Of a stretch of DNA of 64,000 nucleotides, positions 1 to 8,276 are shown one piece after another. Positions within the stretch are counted from its first letter, which is position 1; every line of letters starts with the position of its first letter. The notes under the pieces were generated by a model. The model was not told the origin of the DNA, ran no database searches, and saw only the letters and a list, made by a program, of their open reading frames with translations. Location: NCBI RefSeq assembly GCF_002355635.1, contig NZ_AP017558.1, forward strand, positions 620,001 to 684,000. Reading direction: 5' to 3'. The translations under genes and the position numbers were made by a program. This DNA is from Halopenitus persicus (GTDB lineage Archaea; Halobacteriota; Halobacteria; Halobacteriales; Haloferacaceae).

Positions 1-2
1 TT

Positions 3-143
3 CCCGAGGGCGAGTCCGGCAACGACTCGGCGGTCCACGTCGACCTGATCGCGGACGTCACCACGAACGCGTCGATCGCGATCGACGGCGAGGTGATCCA
101 GCGAAACGGGATCTTCCGGTGGGAAGGCGGCTTCGAGGAGTGA
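3..143 (+). CDS. 3' end of an unidentified protein gene
   Basis: The reading frame is open from the left edge and stops at 141-143, leaving 46 codons of a C-terminus. The visible part is acidic, with an alternating hydrophobic pattern around 'HVDLIADVTTNASIAIDG' that suggests beta strands, and ends in FEE. No motif identifies the family. The start and most of the gene lie outside the window. Confidence 0.55.
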   Translation, partial: PEGESGNDSAVHVDLIADVTTNASIAIDGEVIQRNGIFRWEGGFEE

Positions 144-159
144 TGGGGCCGGTCGGACG

Positions 160-187
160 CCGGGTCGGGTCGGGTCGGGTCGGGTCG
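160..187. repeat. (CGGGT)n short tandem repeat
   Basis: About five copies of the pentamer CGGGT lie between the partial gene and the GATE protein gene. There is no sign that it is translated. It is one of many small tandem repeats in the GC-rich backbone. Confidence 0.8.
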
Positions 188-291
188 GACGCCGGGCCGG
201 CAGCTCGATCGGCGAGTTCGACGTCGGACCGGCAAGCCGGACGAGCGAACCGGTCCGATGCACCTTTGACGACCGATGGCGAAGGGAGACC

Positions 292-1422
292 GTGTTCGGA
301 GCCGCGACCATCGACCCGGCCCTCTGGACGGTTCACCAGTCGATGGTCGAGCTTCCACGGACGGTGCTCGCGCTCCAGGCGAGCCTAGGGGCCCAGATCC
401 CCCCGACGAGCGCGATCGTTGCCGGGACGGTCGCGCTCCTCCGGGAGGTCCTTCCGCGACTGGCCCGCATCACCGTCTTCATCGCGCTCGGCGTCTTCAT
501 CGCCAATCTGGTCGTCTCGTTCGGGTTGATCCGGTACATCGCCGGAGTGGCGGGCTACCTCACCCGACCCGCCAACCTTCCGGACGAGGTCGGCACCGCG
601 ATCCTGACGACGGCGGCGTCGACGACCGCCGGCTACGCCACGCTCGCCGAGTACCGCGAGTCGGGGTTGCTCGACGACCGCGCGACGATCGTCGCCGTGA
701 TGATAAACACGTTCTTCGGGTTCGTACAGCACGTCTTCACCTACTACGTGCCCGTTTTGATCCCGATACTCGGGTTTCACACGGGCGTCCTCTACGTCTC
801 GATCCGCGCCGGGATCTCGATGGCGATCACGATCGCCGGCGTGGTCATCGGCGGGCTCGTCCTCTCCTCTCGGAACGTCGACCGGTCGGCGCTCGCGGAC
901 CTCGAGACCGGCCACGAGGGCGATGCGACCGGAAACGACGCATCGGGAGCCGCCGACGACTCGTCCGATTCACCCCGTGACCGAGCGCGTGAAGCGGCCG
1001 GAAAGACCGCCGGCACGCTCCGGCGGATCGTGCCCCGGTTGGCCGTCGTCTACACGCTCGTGATCGCGCTCATCACCCACGTCGACGTCGAGGCGCTGAC
1101 CGGCGTGGCCGAACCCCTGACGGCGGCGCTCGGGCTTCCCGGCGCGTCGGTGGCAATCGTGGCCGTCTACTCGCTGGACACCACCGCCGGGGCGGTGGCG
1201 ATCGCGCCGCTCATCGGCGAGACCTTCACCCCGCGGACCGCAGTGATCACGATGCTGCTCGGCGGGATCGTCTCCTTCGCGGTCTCGACGTTCAAGCGGT
1301 CCATCCCCTTCCAGTTCGGGATCTGGGGCCCCGAGTTCGGCGCGAAGGTGATCGCGGTCAACACCGCGATGAAACTCGTGTTCATCACGGTCGCGGTGGC
1401 CGGGCTCCTGCTGGCGCCGTGA
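292..1422 (+). CDS. GATE-domain (nucleoside recognition) membrane protein
   Basis: A 376-residue integral membrane protein with about eight hydrophobic segments. Two halves, roughly residues 35-195 and 250-375, each carry the glycine-rich hydrophobic pattern of the 'nucleoside recognition' GATE domain found in membrane transporters. They are joined by an acidic, low-complexity cytoplasmic linker (about residues 205-245). The substrate cannot be deduced. The GTG start at 292 is chosen because an AAGGGAG ribosome-binding site lies just upstream (283-289). The next gene, an HPP protein, begins about 70 bases downstream on the same strand. Confidence 0.7.
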   Translation: MFGAATIDPALWTVHQSMVELPRTVLALQASLGAQIPPTSAIVAGTVALLREVLPRLARITVFIALGVFIANLVVSFGLIRYIAGVAGYLTRPANLPDEVGTAILTTAASTTAGYATLAEYRESGLLDDRATIVAVMINTFFGFVQHVFTYYVPVLIPILGFHTGVLYVSIRAGISMAITIAGVVIGGLVLSSRNVDRSALADLETGHEGDATGNDASGAADDSSDSPRDRAREAAGKTAGTLRRIVPRLAVVYTLVIALITHVDVEALTGVAEPLTAALGLPGASVAIVAVYSLDTTAGAVAIAPLIGETFTPRTAVITMLLGGIVSFAVSTFKRSIPFQFGIWGPEFGAKVIAVNTAMKLVFITVAVAGLLLAP

Positions 1423-1489
1423 GGGCGATGCTGTGGGGGCGATGCTGTGAGATCGGTCGGGTTAATGAGCCGGCGCGGCAACCCCGTCC

Positions 1490-1993
1490 GTGGTCAGACG
1501 TCGCGTGTACACGAGCCTGTACGCCAGCCTCCTGTTCACCGTCCTCGGGAGCGTCGCGTGGGTCACCGGGCAGCCGTTCATCTTCCCGAGCCTCGGCCCC
1601 TCGGCGTTCATCTTGGCCTTCGACCGCCACGGCGGGCGCGACCGAGCCCGGCGCGTGATCGGCAGCCACCTGATCGGCGCGGTCGCGGGGCTGGCGGCCT
1701 ACCTCCTGCTTGCCGCCGGCGTGACCCTCGTCGAGTCGCCGGCCCCGGCCTCCCTCGACGGCCTCCGGCTCGCGGCGTCGGGGACGGTCTCGATCGCGGC
1801 CACGAGCTGGGCGATGATCGCCACCGACACGAACCACGCGCCGGCGTGTGCGACGACGCTCATCGTCTCGCTCGGACTGTTGTCGACGCCGCGGGCCGCC
1901 GCAACGATCGTGGTCGCGGTCGCGGTGCTCGTGGCCGCACACGAGGCCACGCTGGCCGCCGCTGGTCGGGTTCGTGAGCAACTGGTGGGCTAG
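1490..1993 (+). CDS. HPP family membrane protein
   Basis: A 167-residue protein with four predicted membrane helices. The segment 'PFIFPSLGPSAFILAF' near residues 28-43 matches the conserved N-terminal block of the HPP family (PF04982), whose members are small four-helix proteins; some plant and bacterial members are linked to nitrite transport. The asparagine-histidine-proline-like motif of the family appears here as 'TNHAPACAT' (about residues 113-121). The GTG start at 1490 is the first that leaves a complete first helix. Function in haloarchaea is unknown. Confidence 0.75.
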   Translation: MVRRRVYTSLYASLLFTVLGSVAWVTGQPFIFPSLGPSAFILAFDRHGGRDRARRVIGSHLIGAVAGLAAYLLLAAGVTLVESPAPASLDGLRLAASGTVSIAATSWAMIATDTNHAPACATTLIVSLGLLSTPRAAATIVVAVAVLVAAHEATLAAAGRVREQLVG

Positions 1994-2046
1994 CCGGCGG
2001 GCACGTCGGATCGACACGCGAGGGGAACGCCGAGTCGGCACTTGGA

Positions 2047-2126
2047 CGTCACGGCTGGATGGCGTCACGGCCGGATGACGTCACGGCCGGATGGCGTCAC
2101 GGCTGGATGACGTCACGGCTGGATGG
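2047..2126. repeat. Five copies of a 16-base tandem repeat
   Basis: The unit CGTCACGGCTGGATGG recurs five times head to tail, with C/T and G/A changes at two positions. It lies between the HPP gene and the small gene at 2164-2292. The unit length is not a multiple of three, so it is not a coding repeat. Confidence 0.85.
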
Positions 2127-2163
2127 CGCTACGGTCTGGCAACGGCGGACGACGCGGTTCCGG

Positions 2164-2292
2164 CTATAGCACGAACAGCGCTGCCCGATACAGGAAGCCG
2201 AGAACGAAGACGCCGAGGAGCACGATCGTCGCGATCACGACGATCGGGGAGAGCAGTTCGTCGTTCTCTATGTCGACGATGTATCCGTCCAT
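2164..2292 (-). CDS. Small single-helix membrane protein, 42 residues
   Basis: A short gene encoding MDGYIVDIENDELL followed by one strongly hydrophobic helix (residues 16-40) ending in LFVL. The acidic head and single helix are typical of haloarchaeal small membrane proteins. A TATA-like stretch (GTATACG) lies about 25 bases upstream on the minus strand, fitting a leaderless ATG. No family is recognised. It is divergent from nothing obvious and sits between the HPP gene and the beta-propeller gene. Confidence 0.5.
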   Translation of the reverse strand: MDGYIVDIENDELLSPIVVIATIVLLGVFVLGFLYRAALFVL

Positions 2293-2366
2293 ACCCCGCG
2301 TTTTTCCGCCGTGGGTATACGCCTTTCGTCGATCGATCGACGCTCCGGCACACTGGTCGAGGTGGG

Positions 2367-3716
2367 TCAGGAATCGTCGACGAGACAGTAGGCGTGCCCG
2401 GGCGTCCGGACGGTCGTGGGCTCGTCGTCGTTCCAGTAGCCGGTGATGTCGGCGCGCTCGGCGTAGTAGATCCGGCCGTCGTGGGGCACCGCGGCGCTCG
2501 TGACGTGGCCGTTGTTCGGGACCGTCCACCGAACCTCGCCGGTGTCCTTCTCGAGGGCGTAGAGGTTCCGGTCGTACGACCCGACGAGCACCGCGTCGGA
2601 CGTGACCGTCAGCGATCCGATGACGTGACCCCCGACGTCCCGCGACCAGACCACGTCGCCGGTCTCCATGTCCAGGGCGTAGACGTACTCGTCGTCGTTC
2701 CCCATGTACACGATCCCGGTCTCGGGATCGACGCCGGGGTTGGACATGATTATCTGGCCGGTCTCGAAGGACCACAGCTCCTCGCCGGCGTCGGTGTCGA
2801 GACAGTAGAAGTGGCCGTCCCAGGACCCCACGAACGCGCGGCCCTCGTACTGCGGGATCGTGCCCTTGATCTCCGCGCCGGTCTGGAAGGACCACTCGAA
2901 CTCCAACGAGGGGAACTTCCAGCAGTAGCAGACGCCGTCGTTCGAGGCCGTGATCAGCCGCTCGTACTCGGGGTCGATCGAGACCGAGGGATGGGGCATT
3001 CCCCACAGCCGGTCGTCGCTCCAGAGCGGCCGGCCGGTGTCGGCGTCGACCGCCCACAGCGTCCCGGCCGGCGGGTTGTTGTACTCCACGACGACGTAGA
3101 GGACCCCGTCCCAGTAGGCCGGGCTCGAACCGATCGCGATCGCGCCGTCGAAGGCCATCCGCGAGGTGCGCCAGACCTGTTTGCCGGTCTCGACGTCGAA
3201 GGCGTACAGGTCCCCGTCGTAGCCGCCGATGTAGGCGATCCCGTCGACGATCGCCGCGGTGCCGTGGATCCCGAGCGAGGTGGCGCCGGTCCGCTGGGTC
3301 CACCGGTGGCGGCCCTTCGGGCCGACCGCGTGAACGAGCCCCGTATCGCCCGGGATCACGATCGTCTCGTCGTCGGGCGCGGGTCGCGGGCTCGCCTTCG
3401 CGGCGGTGTGGCCGATGTAGTTCACCGGGAACTGCCAGTTGACCGTGACCGCGTCGGGGACGGTCGCGTCCGGATAATATCCCAGCCGGCGCAGCCCGCG
3501 CCGGAACATCGTCACGTCCGGATCGTCGGGATACGTTCGGTCGCCCGGGAGCGGCTCGGGATCGAAGTCGGCCTGCGATCGGTCGAGGGTCGTATGGCCC
3601 CAGCCGCCGAGACAGCCGGCCGCGCCGGTCGCCGCCGCGGCGGCGACGCCGGCGAGATACCGGCGACGGGAGGGGGAGCGCGGATCGCGGGGCGGTTCGT
3701 CTGGCGGGTTCGACAT
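2367..3716 (-). CDS. Tat-exported PQQ-type beta-propeller lipoprotein
   Basis: A 449-residue secreted protein. The N-terminus has a twin-arginine signal (SRRRYLAGVAAAAATG) followed by a lipobox AGC, so it should be exported folded and anchored by a lipid at the outer face of the membrane. The rest consists of repeats of the PQQ-like propeller type, each with a 'Y..D..TG...W' core, such as 'LYAFDVETGKQVWRT' and 'VYALDMETGDVVWSR'. At least seven blades can be counted. Such proteins act in binding or assembly, or as dehydrogenase-like propellers; no catalytic motif decides between these. The start MSNPPDEPP is preferred over an ATG five codons upstream because it puts the signal peptide near the N-terminus. 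Confidence 0.8.
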   Translation of the reverse strand: MSNPPDEPPRDPRSPSRRRYLAGVAAAAATGAAGCLGGWGHTTLDRSQADFDPEPLPGDRTYPDDPDVTMFRRGLRRLGYYPDATVPDAVTVNWQFPVNYIGHTAAKASPRPAPDDETIVIPGDTGLVHAVGPKGRHRWTQRTGATSLGIHGTAAIVDGIAYIGGYDGDLYAFDVETGKQVWRTSRMAFDGAIAIGSSPAYWDGVLYVVVEYNNPPAGTLWAVDADTGRPLWSDDRLWGMPHPSVSIDPEYERLITASNDGVCYCWKFPSLEFEWSFQTGAEIKGTIPQYEGRAFVGSWDGHFYCLDTDAGEELWSFETGQIIMSNPGVDPETGIVYMGNDDEYVYALDMETGDVVWSRDVGGHVIGSLTVTSDAVLVGSYDRNLYALEKDTGEVRWTVPNNGHVTSAAVPHDGRIYYAERADITGYWNDDEPTTVRTPGHAYCLVDDS

Positions 3717-3803
3717 TCGAGTCGGTGTCACTCGCGGGCACTGGGGTATAGCTGTTGTGTTCGATCGGCGGTCGAACGTGGTGGTCGATCGGCGTCCGGA
3801 GCC

Positions 3804-4100
3804 TCACTCGAGGAACCGATCACGGACCGCCGCGACCGTCTCTGGCCAGTCGTCCTCGAAGTCCACGAGCGCGTTCCGGACGGCCGACCGGTTGTTTCGG
3901 ATCCACGCCTCCTCCTTGTCCATCTCGAGCCGCCACTCCGCGAGCGAGTCGATCGCGAAGTCCGCGGCCGTGTACGTCTCGCCGTCGGCGCGGACGCGTT
4001 CGTGGAGCTCGCCGCAGTCGTGACACCGGAGCGTGGAGACGACGAAGTAGCGCTGAAGTCGGTCGTGGACGGAGCCGTCGTGGCTGGATGGTGAACGCAT
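3804..4100 (-). CDS. Small protein with a CxxC zinc-binding motif
   Basis: A 98-residue acidic protein. Near residue 25 it has 'LRCHDCGELHE', one CxxC pair with a nearby histidine that could bind zinc, followed by a mainly helical acidic region. The start MRSPSSHDG is preferred, since the upstream part of the frame lacks haloarchaeal composition. No family is recognised. Confidence 0.55.
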   Translation of the reverse strand: MRSPSSHDGSVHDRLQRYFVVSTLRCHDCGELHERVRADGETYTAADFAIDSLAEWRLEMDKEEAWIRNNRSAVRNALVDFEDDWPETVAAVRDRFLE

Positions 4101-4205
4101 CGAGACGGGTTGTGTCGGTCTCGAATATAAACTATGGCTCAGGTGCACCGCCAGATGGGGTGCCTGGACGTCGGAAAGCGACCGCTAGACGCGGGGAATC
4201 GACCC

Positions 4206-4550
4206 CTAGGCCCCGGGCACGCCGAACGCGCCGATCCCCAAACTGAGCAGGCCGTTGAGCACGATCAGGATGACCAGCGCGGCGACCCAGGCGACGAGTC
4301 CGATGACCGCGGCCTGCCCCCACCCACCGGGATAGCGCCAGTTGATGACGCCGATCCAGACGACCAGCGCGACCAGCGGACCGATGAGGGGAACCCATGA
4401 GACGAGCGCCCACGCGACCGCGCCGATCAGGGCGGTGATCACGGCGTGTGAGTAGTCGTCGACGTCCGCGATGACCCGCGCGCCGACGTAGATGGCGAGT
4501 CCGCCCACGAGCAATGCGACGACGAAACTGACGATCGATCCGAGTACCAT
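4206..4550 (-). CDS. Three- to four-helix membrane protein of unknown function
   Basis: A 114-residue, almost entirely hydrophobic protein with helices at about 5-27, 37-68 and 80-108. A short 'NWRYPGGWGQA' loop precedes the last helix. Its start lies at the end of a TATA-like region (GTATATATCA, near 4572 on the plus strand). No domain name can be supported. Confidence 0.6.
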   Translation of the reverse strand: MVLGSIVSFVVALLVGGLAIYVGARVIADVDDYSHAVITALIGAVAWALVSWVPLIGPLVALVVWIGVINWRYPGGWGQAAVIGLVAWVAALVILIVLNGLLSLGIGAFGVPGA

Positions 4551-4709
4551 ACGTACTCGTTTCGGTCCTCGAGGTATATATCACCCGGCGGAAATGTGCT
4601 ATTGGTAACATTTTCGACACCACGTTGCAAGAAAACGGTGGGTGGTGACGCGTCGTCGGTTCGACGATCGCACCAGAATCGGCTTGTAATGCGGGTATAA
4701 AGGGAGATC

Positions 4710-5294
4710 GTGAACCGTCGACAGTTTCTCACGGCCTCCGCGGTGCTGGGCGGATTCGGATCGACGGCGGGATGTCTCGGCCGGCTCTCCGCCGGTTCGG
4801 AAAACGCAACGCCGGAGCCGGTTGATCTCTCGGGCGGAAAGTTCGACGACGACCACGGAATGGAGATCGGTCCCCACGGGGGTGCGAACGGACAGCTATA
4901 CTACGCGAAGCACGCTCCGGAGGATCGCGAGGGAGGGCCGTTCTGGTTTCACACGCTCGTGTCCAGTCTGTTTCCGTTTCACTTCGACCGGCTCGATCGT
5001 GGGTGGGAGACCGAGGCCATCTACGTGACCGACTTCTCGGCCGTCGACTGGACGATCGAGGACCGGGAGAGCGGTCCGACGATGCCCTCACCCACGGCAC
5101 CCGAAACGTTCGCCGATGCGACCACGCTCACCTACGTGGTCGAAAGCGACGTCCGTGGCGGGATGGGCCCCGGCCTCCACCCGTTCTCCGAGGCGGACGA
5201 GGCCGCGGCGTTCGTCGACGACCACGGCGGACGGACGATCGGCTTCGACGACATCGATCGGGCGCTCGTACAGGGACTCCGGGACGGGAAATGA
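4710..5294 (+). CDS. NosL-like copper-chaperone lipoprotein
   Basis: A 194-residue protein with a twin-arginine start (MNRRQFLTASAVLGG) and lipobox AGC, so exported and lipid-anchored. The mature part resembles the NosL family of copper-binding accessory proteins for nitrous oxide reductase: after the signal come 'DDDHGMEIGPHGGANGQ', an 'IYVTDFSAVDW' strand, and a 'GLHPFSEADEAAAFVDDHGG' segment typical of the C-terminal half. Met and His residues are available as copper ligands. The GTG start is preceded by GGGAG. Its stop overlaps the start of the next gene (ATGA), so the two are probably translationally coupled. No nosZ is seen nearby, so the copper client may be another oxidase. Confidence 0.75.
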   Translation: MNRRQFLTASAVLGGFGSTAGCLGRLSAGSENATPEPVDLSGGKFDDDHGMEIGPHGGANGQLYYAKHAPEDREGGPFWFHTLVSSLFPFHFDRLDRGWETEAIYVTDFSAVDWTIEDRESGPTMPSPTAPETFADATTLTYVVESDVRGGMGPGLHPFSEADEAAAFVDDHGGRTIGFDDIDRALVQGLRDGK

Positions 5295-6196
5295 GCGTCT
5301 CGCCGATCCTCGGCGTCGACGTCCTCCTGTTTTTCACGATCGGGCTTCTCGGCGGCGCCCATTGCATCGGGATGTGTGGCCCGTTGGTCACGGTCTATGC
5401 GACTCGGATGGGAAACACGCACGAAACCGACGGCGGGACGACGGCCACCGGACCGAGCTCGCGACGGGATCAGGGCGCGCAGACTGACCCGGGCTCACGG
5501 ACCGCTCCGGGCGCGCAGACTGACCCGGGCTCACGGACCACCCCGACGTCCCGGCGCGACCACCTCTCGCTGTACGAGGTTCGCCAGCACGCGCTGTTCA
5601 ACGTCGGGCGAGCAGCAAGCTACAGCCTGCTTGGCATCGCGATGGGTGCGCTCGGCAGCGTGGTGTATCTCGGCGTCGACGAGATCACTGCCGCGGCGAG
5701 CACGGTCCGGGGCGTCGTCGGCGTCGGCATCGGCGTTCTCGTCATCGCCATCGGCGTGTCCTACGTGCTGGGTCGCGTCTCGACCGGGATCCATCTGCCC
5801 GGCGTGCAACGCGTCACCGGCGCGTTGACGAGCCGGATCGACGGTCTCGCTGGTGGGCCGGGGATCGCTCTCCTCGGCGGGCTGCACGGGTTGTTACCGT
5901 GCCCGATCCTTTATCCGGCATACCTCTATGCGTTCGCTGCCGGGTCACCGACTGCTGGCGGAATCGCGCTCGCTGCACTGGGCGTCGGAACGATCCCGGC
6001 CGTGTTCGCGTACGGAACCGTGATCCAGGGGGTAAGCGTCCGTCGGCGGCGGTGGTTGCACCGCGTGCTCGGCGTGTGTTTCGTCGTGCTTGGATACGTA
6101 CTCCTCGCACACGGCCTGATGGCGGTCGGCATTCACGTGCCGCATCCGATGCTTCCCTTCTGGAACCCGCTTTCGGGCGCGGGAATGGCCCACTAG
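5291..6196 (+). CDS. UreH/DsbD_2-type six-helix membrane protein
   Basis: A 301-residue membrane protein of the family often annotated as sulfite exporter TauE/SafE or UreH-like (PF13386). The first helix carries the family signature 'LLGGAHCIGMCGPLV' with two cysteines that could handle copper or thiols. Five further helices follow. In bacteria such genes often sit with ccoI/ccoS for cytochrome oxidase assembly, which suits the NosL partner here. ATG at 5291 overlaps the upstream stop. A hydrophilic insertion between helices 1 and 2 (about residues 40-92) contains a duplicated 12-residue repeat encoded by a 36-base DNA repeat. Confidence 0.75.
   Translation: MSVSPILGVDVLLFFTIGLLGGAHCIGMCGPLVTVYATRMGNTHETDGGTTATGPSSRRDQGAQTDPGSRTAPGAQTDPGSRTTPTSRRDHLSLYEVRQHALFNVGRAASYSLLGIAMGALGSVVYLGVDEITAAASTVRGVVGVGIGVLVIAIGVSYVLGRVSTGIHLPGVQRVTGALTSRIDGLAGGPGIALLGGLHGLLPCPILYPAYLYAFAAGSPTAGGIALAALGVGTIPAVFAYGTVIQGVSVRRRRWLHRVLGVCFVVLGYVLLAHGLMAVGIHVPHPMLPFWNPLSGAGMAH
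5474..5545. repeat. Two 36-base tandem repeats inside a coding sequence
   Basis: Two nearly identical 36-base units encode 'GAQTDPGSRTAP' twice in the loop between helices 1 and 2 of the DsbD_2-type protein. The unit keeps the frame. It is probably a recent slippage or unequal-exchange duplication. Confidence 0.8.
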
Positions 6197-6200
6197 CGCT

Positions 6201-6246
6201 TCGCTCACCGGGTTCTTCACGGGCATCGCTCACCGGGTTCTTCACG
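6201..6246. repeat. Two 25-base direct repeats after a stop codon
   Basis: TCGCTCACCGGGTTCTTCAC occurs twice with a 25-base period, starting five bases after the stop of the DsbD_2-type gene. It lies between this gene and the convergent SCO gene. Confidence 0.8.
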
Positions 6247-6270
6247 TGCGGTCGTTCCGACGATCACAGA

Positions 6271-6306
6271 GATGCAAGGAGGAAGCCCACGACTTCAGTC
6301 GTGGGT
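6271..6306 (+). mobile_element. Solo right-end hairpin of an IS200/IS605 (TnpB) element
   Basis: GCAAGGAGGAAG is followed by a perfect 8-base hairpin, CCCACGAC-TTCA-GTCGTGGG. The same layout (GCAAGGAG, then a stem with a four- to five-base loop) flanks the tnpB gene at 50.1-51.5 kb on the minus strand. No transposase gene is here, so this is a remnant end. It overlaps the last codons and stop of the SCO gene. It may also serve as a terminator between the two convergent genes. Confidence 0.65.
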
Positions 6307-7008
6307 AACTGACTCCGCAGTCGCGTCGGACGTCCCCGCAACGACCGTCGCAATGTCCTTCGCCACGCGATCGCGGTCGATCGTCTCGCCGCGGTAGGCC
6401 CGTTCCACGACCCCGCTCGGATTCACGAGCAGCGTCACGACCGCGTGCACGAAGTCGTATCCGGCCACGCGGTCGCTGCTCGTGTCCCGTTCGAACTCGA
6501 TCCCGAGCCGGTCCTCGACGACGCGTTCGGCGGCGGCGGGCGAGTTCGGACGGAGATAGTGCCAGTTTCCGGACTCCAGATCGGCGCCGACGCTCCGGGC
6601 GTGGTCTCGAAGCGCAGTCGCATCGTCACGCTCCGGATCGAACGTGATCGGCAGGAACACCACCGACCGTGTCAGTCCCCGGTCGGCGACGGTCGCCTGC
6701 ACGTCGGCCAATCGGCGAAGCAGGACGCCACATTCGGCGGGACAGGTCGCGAAGAACGCGGTGATGATCGCGGTTCGATCGAGGGCTCCGGTATCGATCC
6801 GGTCGCCGGTTAGCGGGTCGGGAACTTCGACGGCAGGCACCGGCTGACCGTAGGCCGGATACGACAGGTCCTCGCTGTCCGCCTGCTGATCCGACTGCGG
6901 CTCGAGAACGACGTGTTCGGGACGATCCGCGAGAACGGAGCCGAGACAGCCGGTCACTGTGAGAGTTGCACCGGCCGTGAGCCCCGACAGCAGTGTTCGT
7001 CGTCGCAT
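6295..7008 (-). CDS. SCO1/SenC-family copper chaperone lipoprotein
   Basis: A 237-residue thioredoxin-fold protein. The N-terminus has RR, a hydrophobic stretch and lipobox TGC, so it should be an exported lipoprotein. The copper site of the SCO family is visible: 'FFATCPAECG' (the CxxxC pair, about residue 90) and a histidine in 'YDFVHAVVTLLVNPSG' (about residue 190). SCO proteins insert copper into the CuA centre of cytochrome oxidase and, in some bacteria, serve nitrous oxide reductase. Its final residues fall within an IS605-type end hairpin, so the natural C-terminus may have been changed. Confidence 0.88.
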   Translation of the reverse strand: MRRRTLLSGLTAGATLTVTGCLGSVLADRPEHVVLEPQSDQQADSEDLSYPAYGQPVPAVEVPDPLTGDRIDTGALDRTAIITAFFATCPAECGVLLRRLADVQATVADRGLTRSVVFLPITFDPERDDATALRDHARSVGADLESGNWHYLRPNSPAAAERVVEDRLGIEFERDTSSDRVAGYDFVHAVVTLLVNPSGVVERAYRGETIDRDRVAKDIATVVAGTSDATAESVTHD

Positions 7009-7174
7009 AGCGGCATCGACGTCTCACCTGCCCATAGTCGATCTGGCGCGTTCGACGAACGCACCAAAATGCGAGTCCGGGAAGCCGGAACTCCCGCCTC
7101 GGTCGGGGATATCCTGCGAGTCCGGAACAGCGACCGCACCAGCCCTCGGGGGCGGTTACCGACCTGGGGCGCCC

Positions 7175-7513
7175 TCACCGATCCTCGGAGGAGGGTACCG
7201 ACCCGGGCGCGTACATATAGACGGCATAGAGCACGATCCCGGCGGTCAGCAGATCGAGCGAGTGGCTGATGAAGTGGTGTACGGGCATCGGAACGTGCCC
7301 GAATACGGTCCCGGCACCCACCACCGATCGAACCCACAACGCGCCGATCGCGACCGCGATCAGCCCGTACTGGGATCGACGGCGACGACGGTACGCGACC
7401 ACGCTCACGAGGAAGAGCACCCCGGTTCCGATCGACGCGAGTAGGATGACCACGAGGATCGGGATCGCGGCGTCGACGCCCCACGTGGTCTGCCCCAGTA
7501 CTGCGCGAGTCAC
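7175..7513 (-). CDS. Four-helix membrane protein with a histidine cluster
   Basis: A 112-residue membrane protein with four hydrophobic segments. Between helices 2 and 4 lies 'FGHVPMPVHHFISHSLD', where four histidines and two methionines could bind copper or haem. The GTG at 7513 is chosen because a TATA box (CTTATAC) sits about 25 bases upstream, giving a leaderless transcript. A much longer upstream frame exists but is antisense to the regulator gene. Placement between SCO and a winged-helix regulator suggests a role in the same copper or electron-transport context. Confidence 0.6.
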   Translation of the reverse strand: MTRAVLGQTTWGVDAAIPILVVILLASIGTGVLFLVSVVAYRRRRRSQYGLIAVAIGALWVRSVVGAGTVFGHVPMPVHHFISHSLDLLTAGIVLYAVYMYAPGSVPSSEDR

Positions 7514-7532
7514 ACCGACAATACGGACGCCC

Positions 7533-7540
7533 GTATAAGA
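7533..7540 (-). promoter_or_regulatory. TATA box for the gene at 7175-7513
   Basis: On the minus strand CTTATACG lies about 24-27 bases upstream of GTG 7513, the standard archaeal distance from TATA box to transcription start. This suggests that transcript and reading frame start together. Confidence 0.45.
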
Positions 7541-7687
7541 AGGACATCGGTCGAACTGCAAAGGCGCTCCAATCGCGATGGCGGTCGGATGCCGAGCGTT
7601 CGCATCTGTTCCAATTCCGGTCGCGGCATTCCCATGCGATGAAAACCGACACGCGATTAAGCACGCTCCCCGTACGACGATCGATCG

Positions 7688-8188
7688 ATGTCCGACACCA
7701 GGGATCGGATCCGTCGACACGTCCACGCCACGCCCGGCCTCCACTTCCGACGGATCGGTCGCGAGCTCGATCTCGCGACCGGACAGGTCCAGTACCACCT
7801 CCGTCGCCTCGAAGGTGAGGGGACGATCGTCGAGGAACCGGTCTGCGGAAAAACCCATTACTTCGAGCCGTCCTTCGAGCCGTGGGAGCGACGAGCGATC
7901 GCCTTCCTGCGGCGGGAAACCGCACGCGGAATCATCGTTCGTCTCGCTGCGGACGGGACGAAACGCCCACCCGAGCTCGCGGCCGAACTCGATCTCGCCG
8001 AGAGCACCATCTCGTGGCACCTCTCGACGCTCGCGGAGCACGACATCGTTGACAAATCGGCCGAGTCACCGATGACGGTCTCGCTCGCGCGGCCGGACCG
8101 GACCACGGAGCTCGTGGACGTGGTTTCACCGTCCGTCTCCGACCGGCTCGTTGACCGCTTCCTCCGGACGGTCGACGAGATGCTGTAG
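7688..8188 (+). CDS. Double winged-helix transcriptional regulator
   Basis: A 166-residue protein with two winged helix-turn-helix modules. The first (about residues 5-60) reads 'GLHFRRIGRELDLATGQVQYHLRRLE' and the second (about 90-140) 'PPELAAELDLAESTISWHLSTL'. This tandem arrangement is common in small haloarchaeal regulators. No ligand domain is visible. It is divergent from the histidine-rich membrane protein and SCO genes, so it may control the copper block. ATG at 7688 follows a short AT-containing stretch. Confidence 0.8.
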   Translation: MSDTRDRIRRHVHATPGLHFRRIGRELDLATGQVQYHLRRLEGEGTIVEEPVCGKTHYFEPSFEPWERRAIAFLRRETARGIIVRLAADGTKRPPELAAELDLAESTISWHLSTLAEHDIVDKSAESPMTVSLARPDRTTELVDVVSPSVSDRLVDRFLRTVDEML

Positions 8189-8230
8189 CCGCTTTTGCGC
8201 GTCTCATCCAGATCACCGATGCCCGGGCCA

Positions 8231-8276
8231 CCAAGCCACCGACTCCCGGGTTACCAAGCCACCGACTCCCGGGTCA
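8231..8276. repeat. Two 23-base tandem repeats in a convergent spacer
   Basis: CCAAGCCACCGACTCCCGGG plus three variable bases occurs twice, between the regulator gene (plus strand) and the nosY-like gene (minus strand). The second copy runs into the 3' end of the nosY-like frame. Confidence 0.8.

Noticed and set aside
160-187. Telomere-like or origin-like repeat (CGGGT)n
   Set aside because: Too short and in an ordinary spacer; other minisatellites of similar size are scattered in this genome. No Orc1/Cdc6 gene or origin boxes are nearby.
2091-4094. Very long plus-strand open frame (667 codons)
   Set aside because: It is antisense to the beta-propeller lipoprotein, whose signal peptide and repeats are clear. 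Long antisense frames are common in GC-rich DNA.
5003-5290. N-terminal extension of the DsbD_2-type protein
   Set aside because: The frame extends upstream through the NosL-like gene, but the sequence is basic low complexity. ATG 5291 overlaps the NosL stop and starts just before helix 1.
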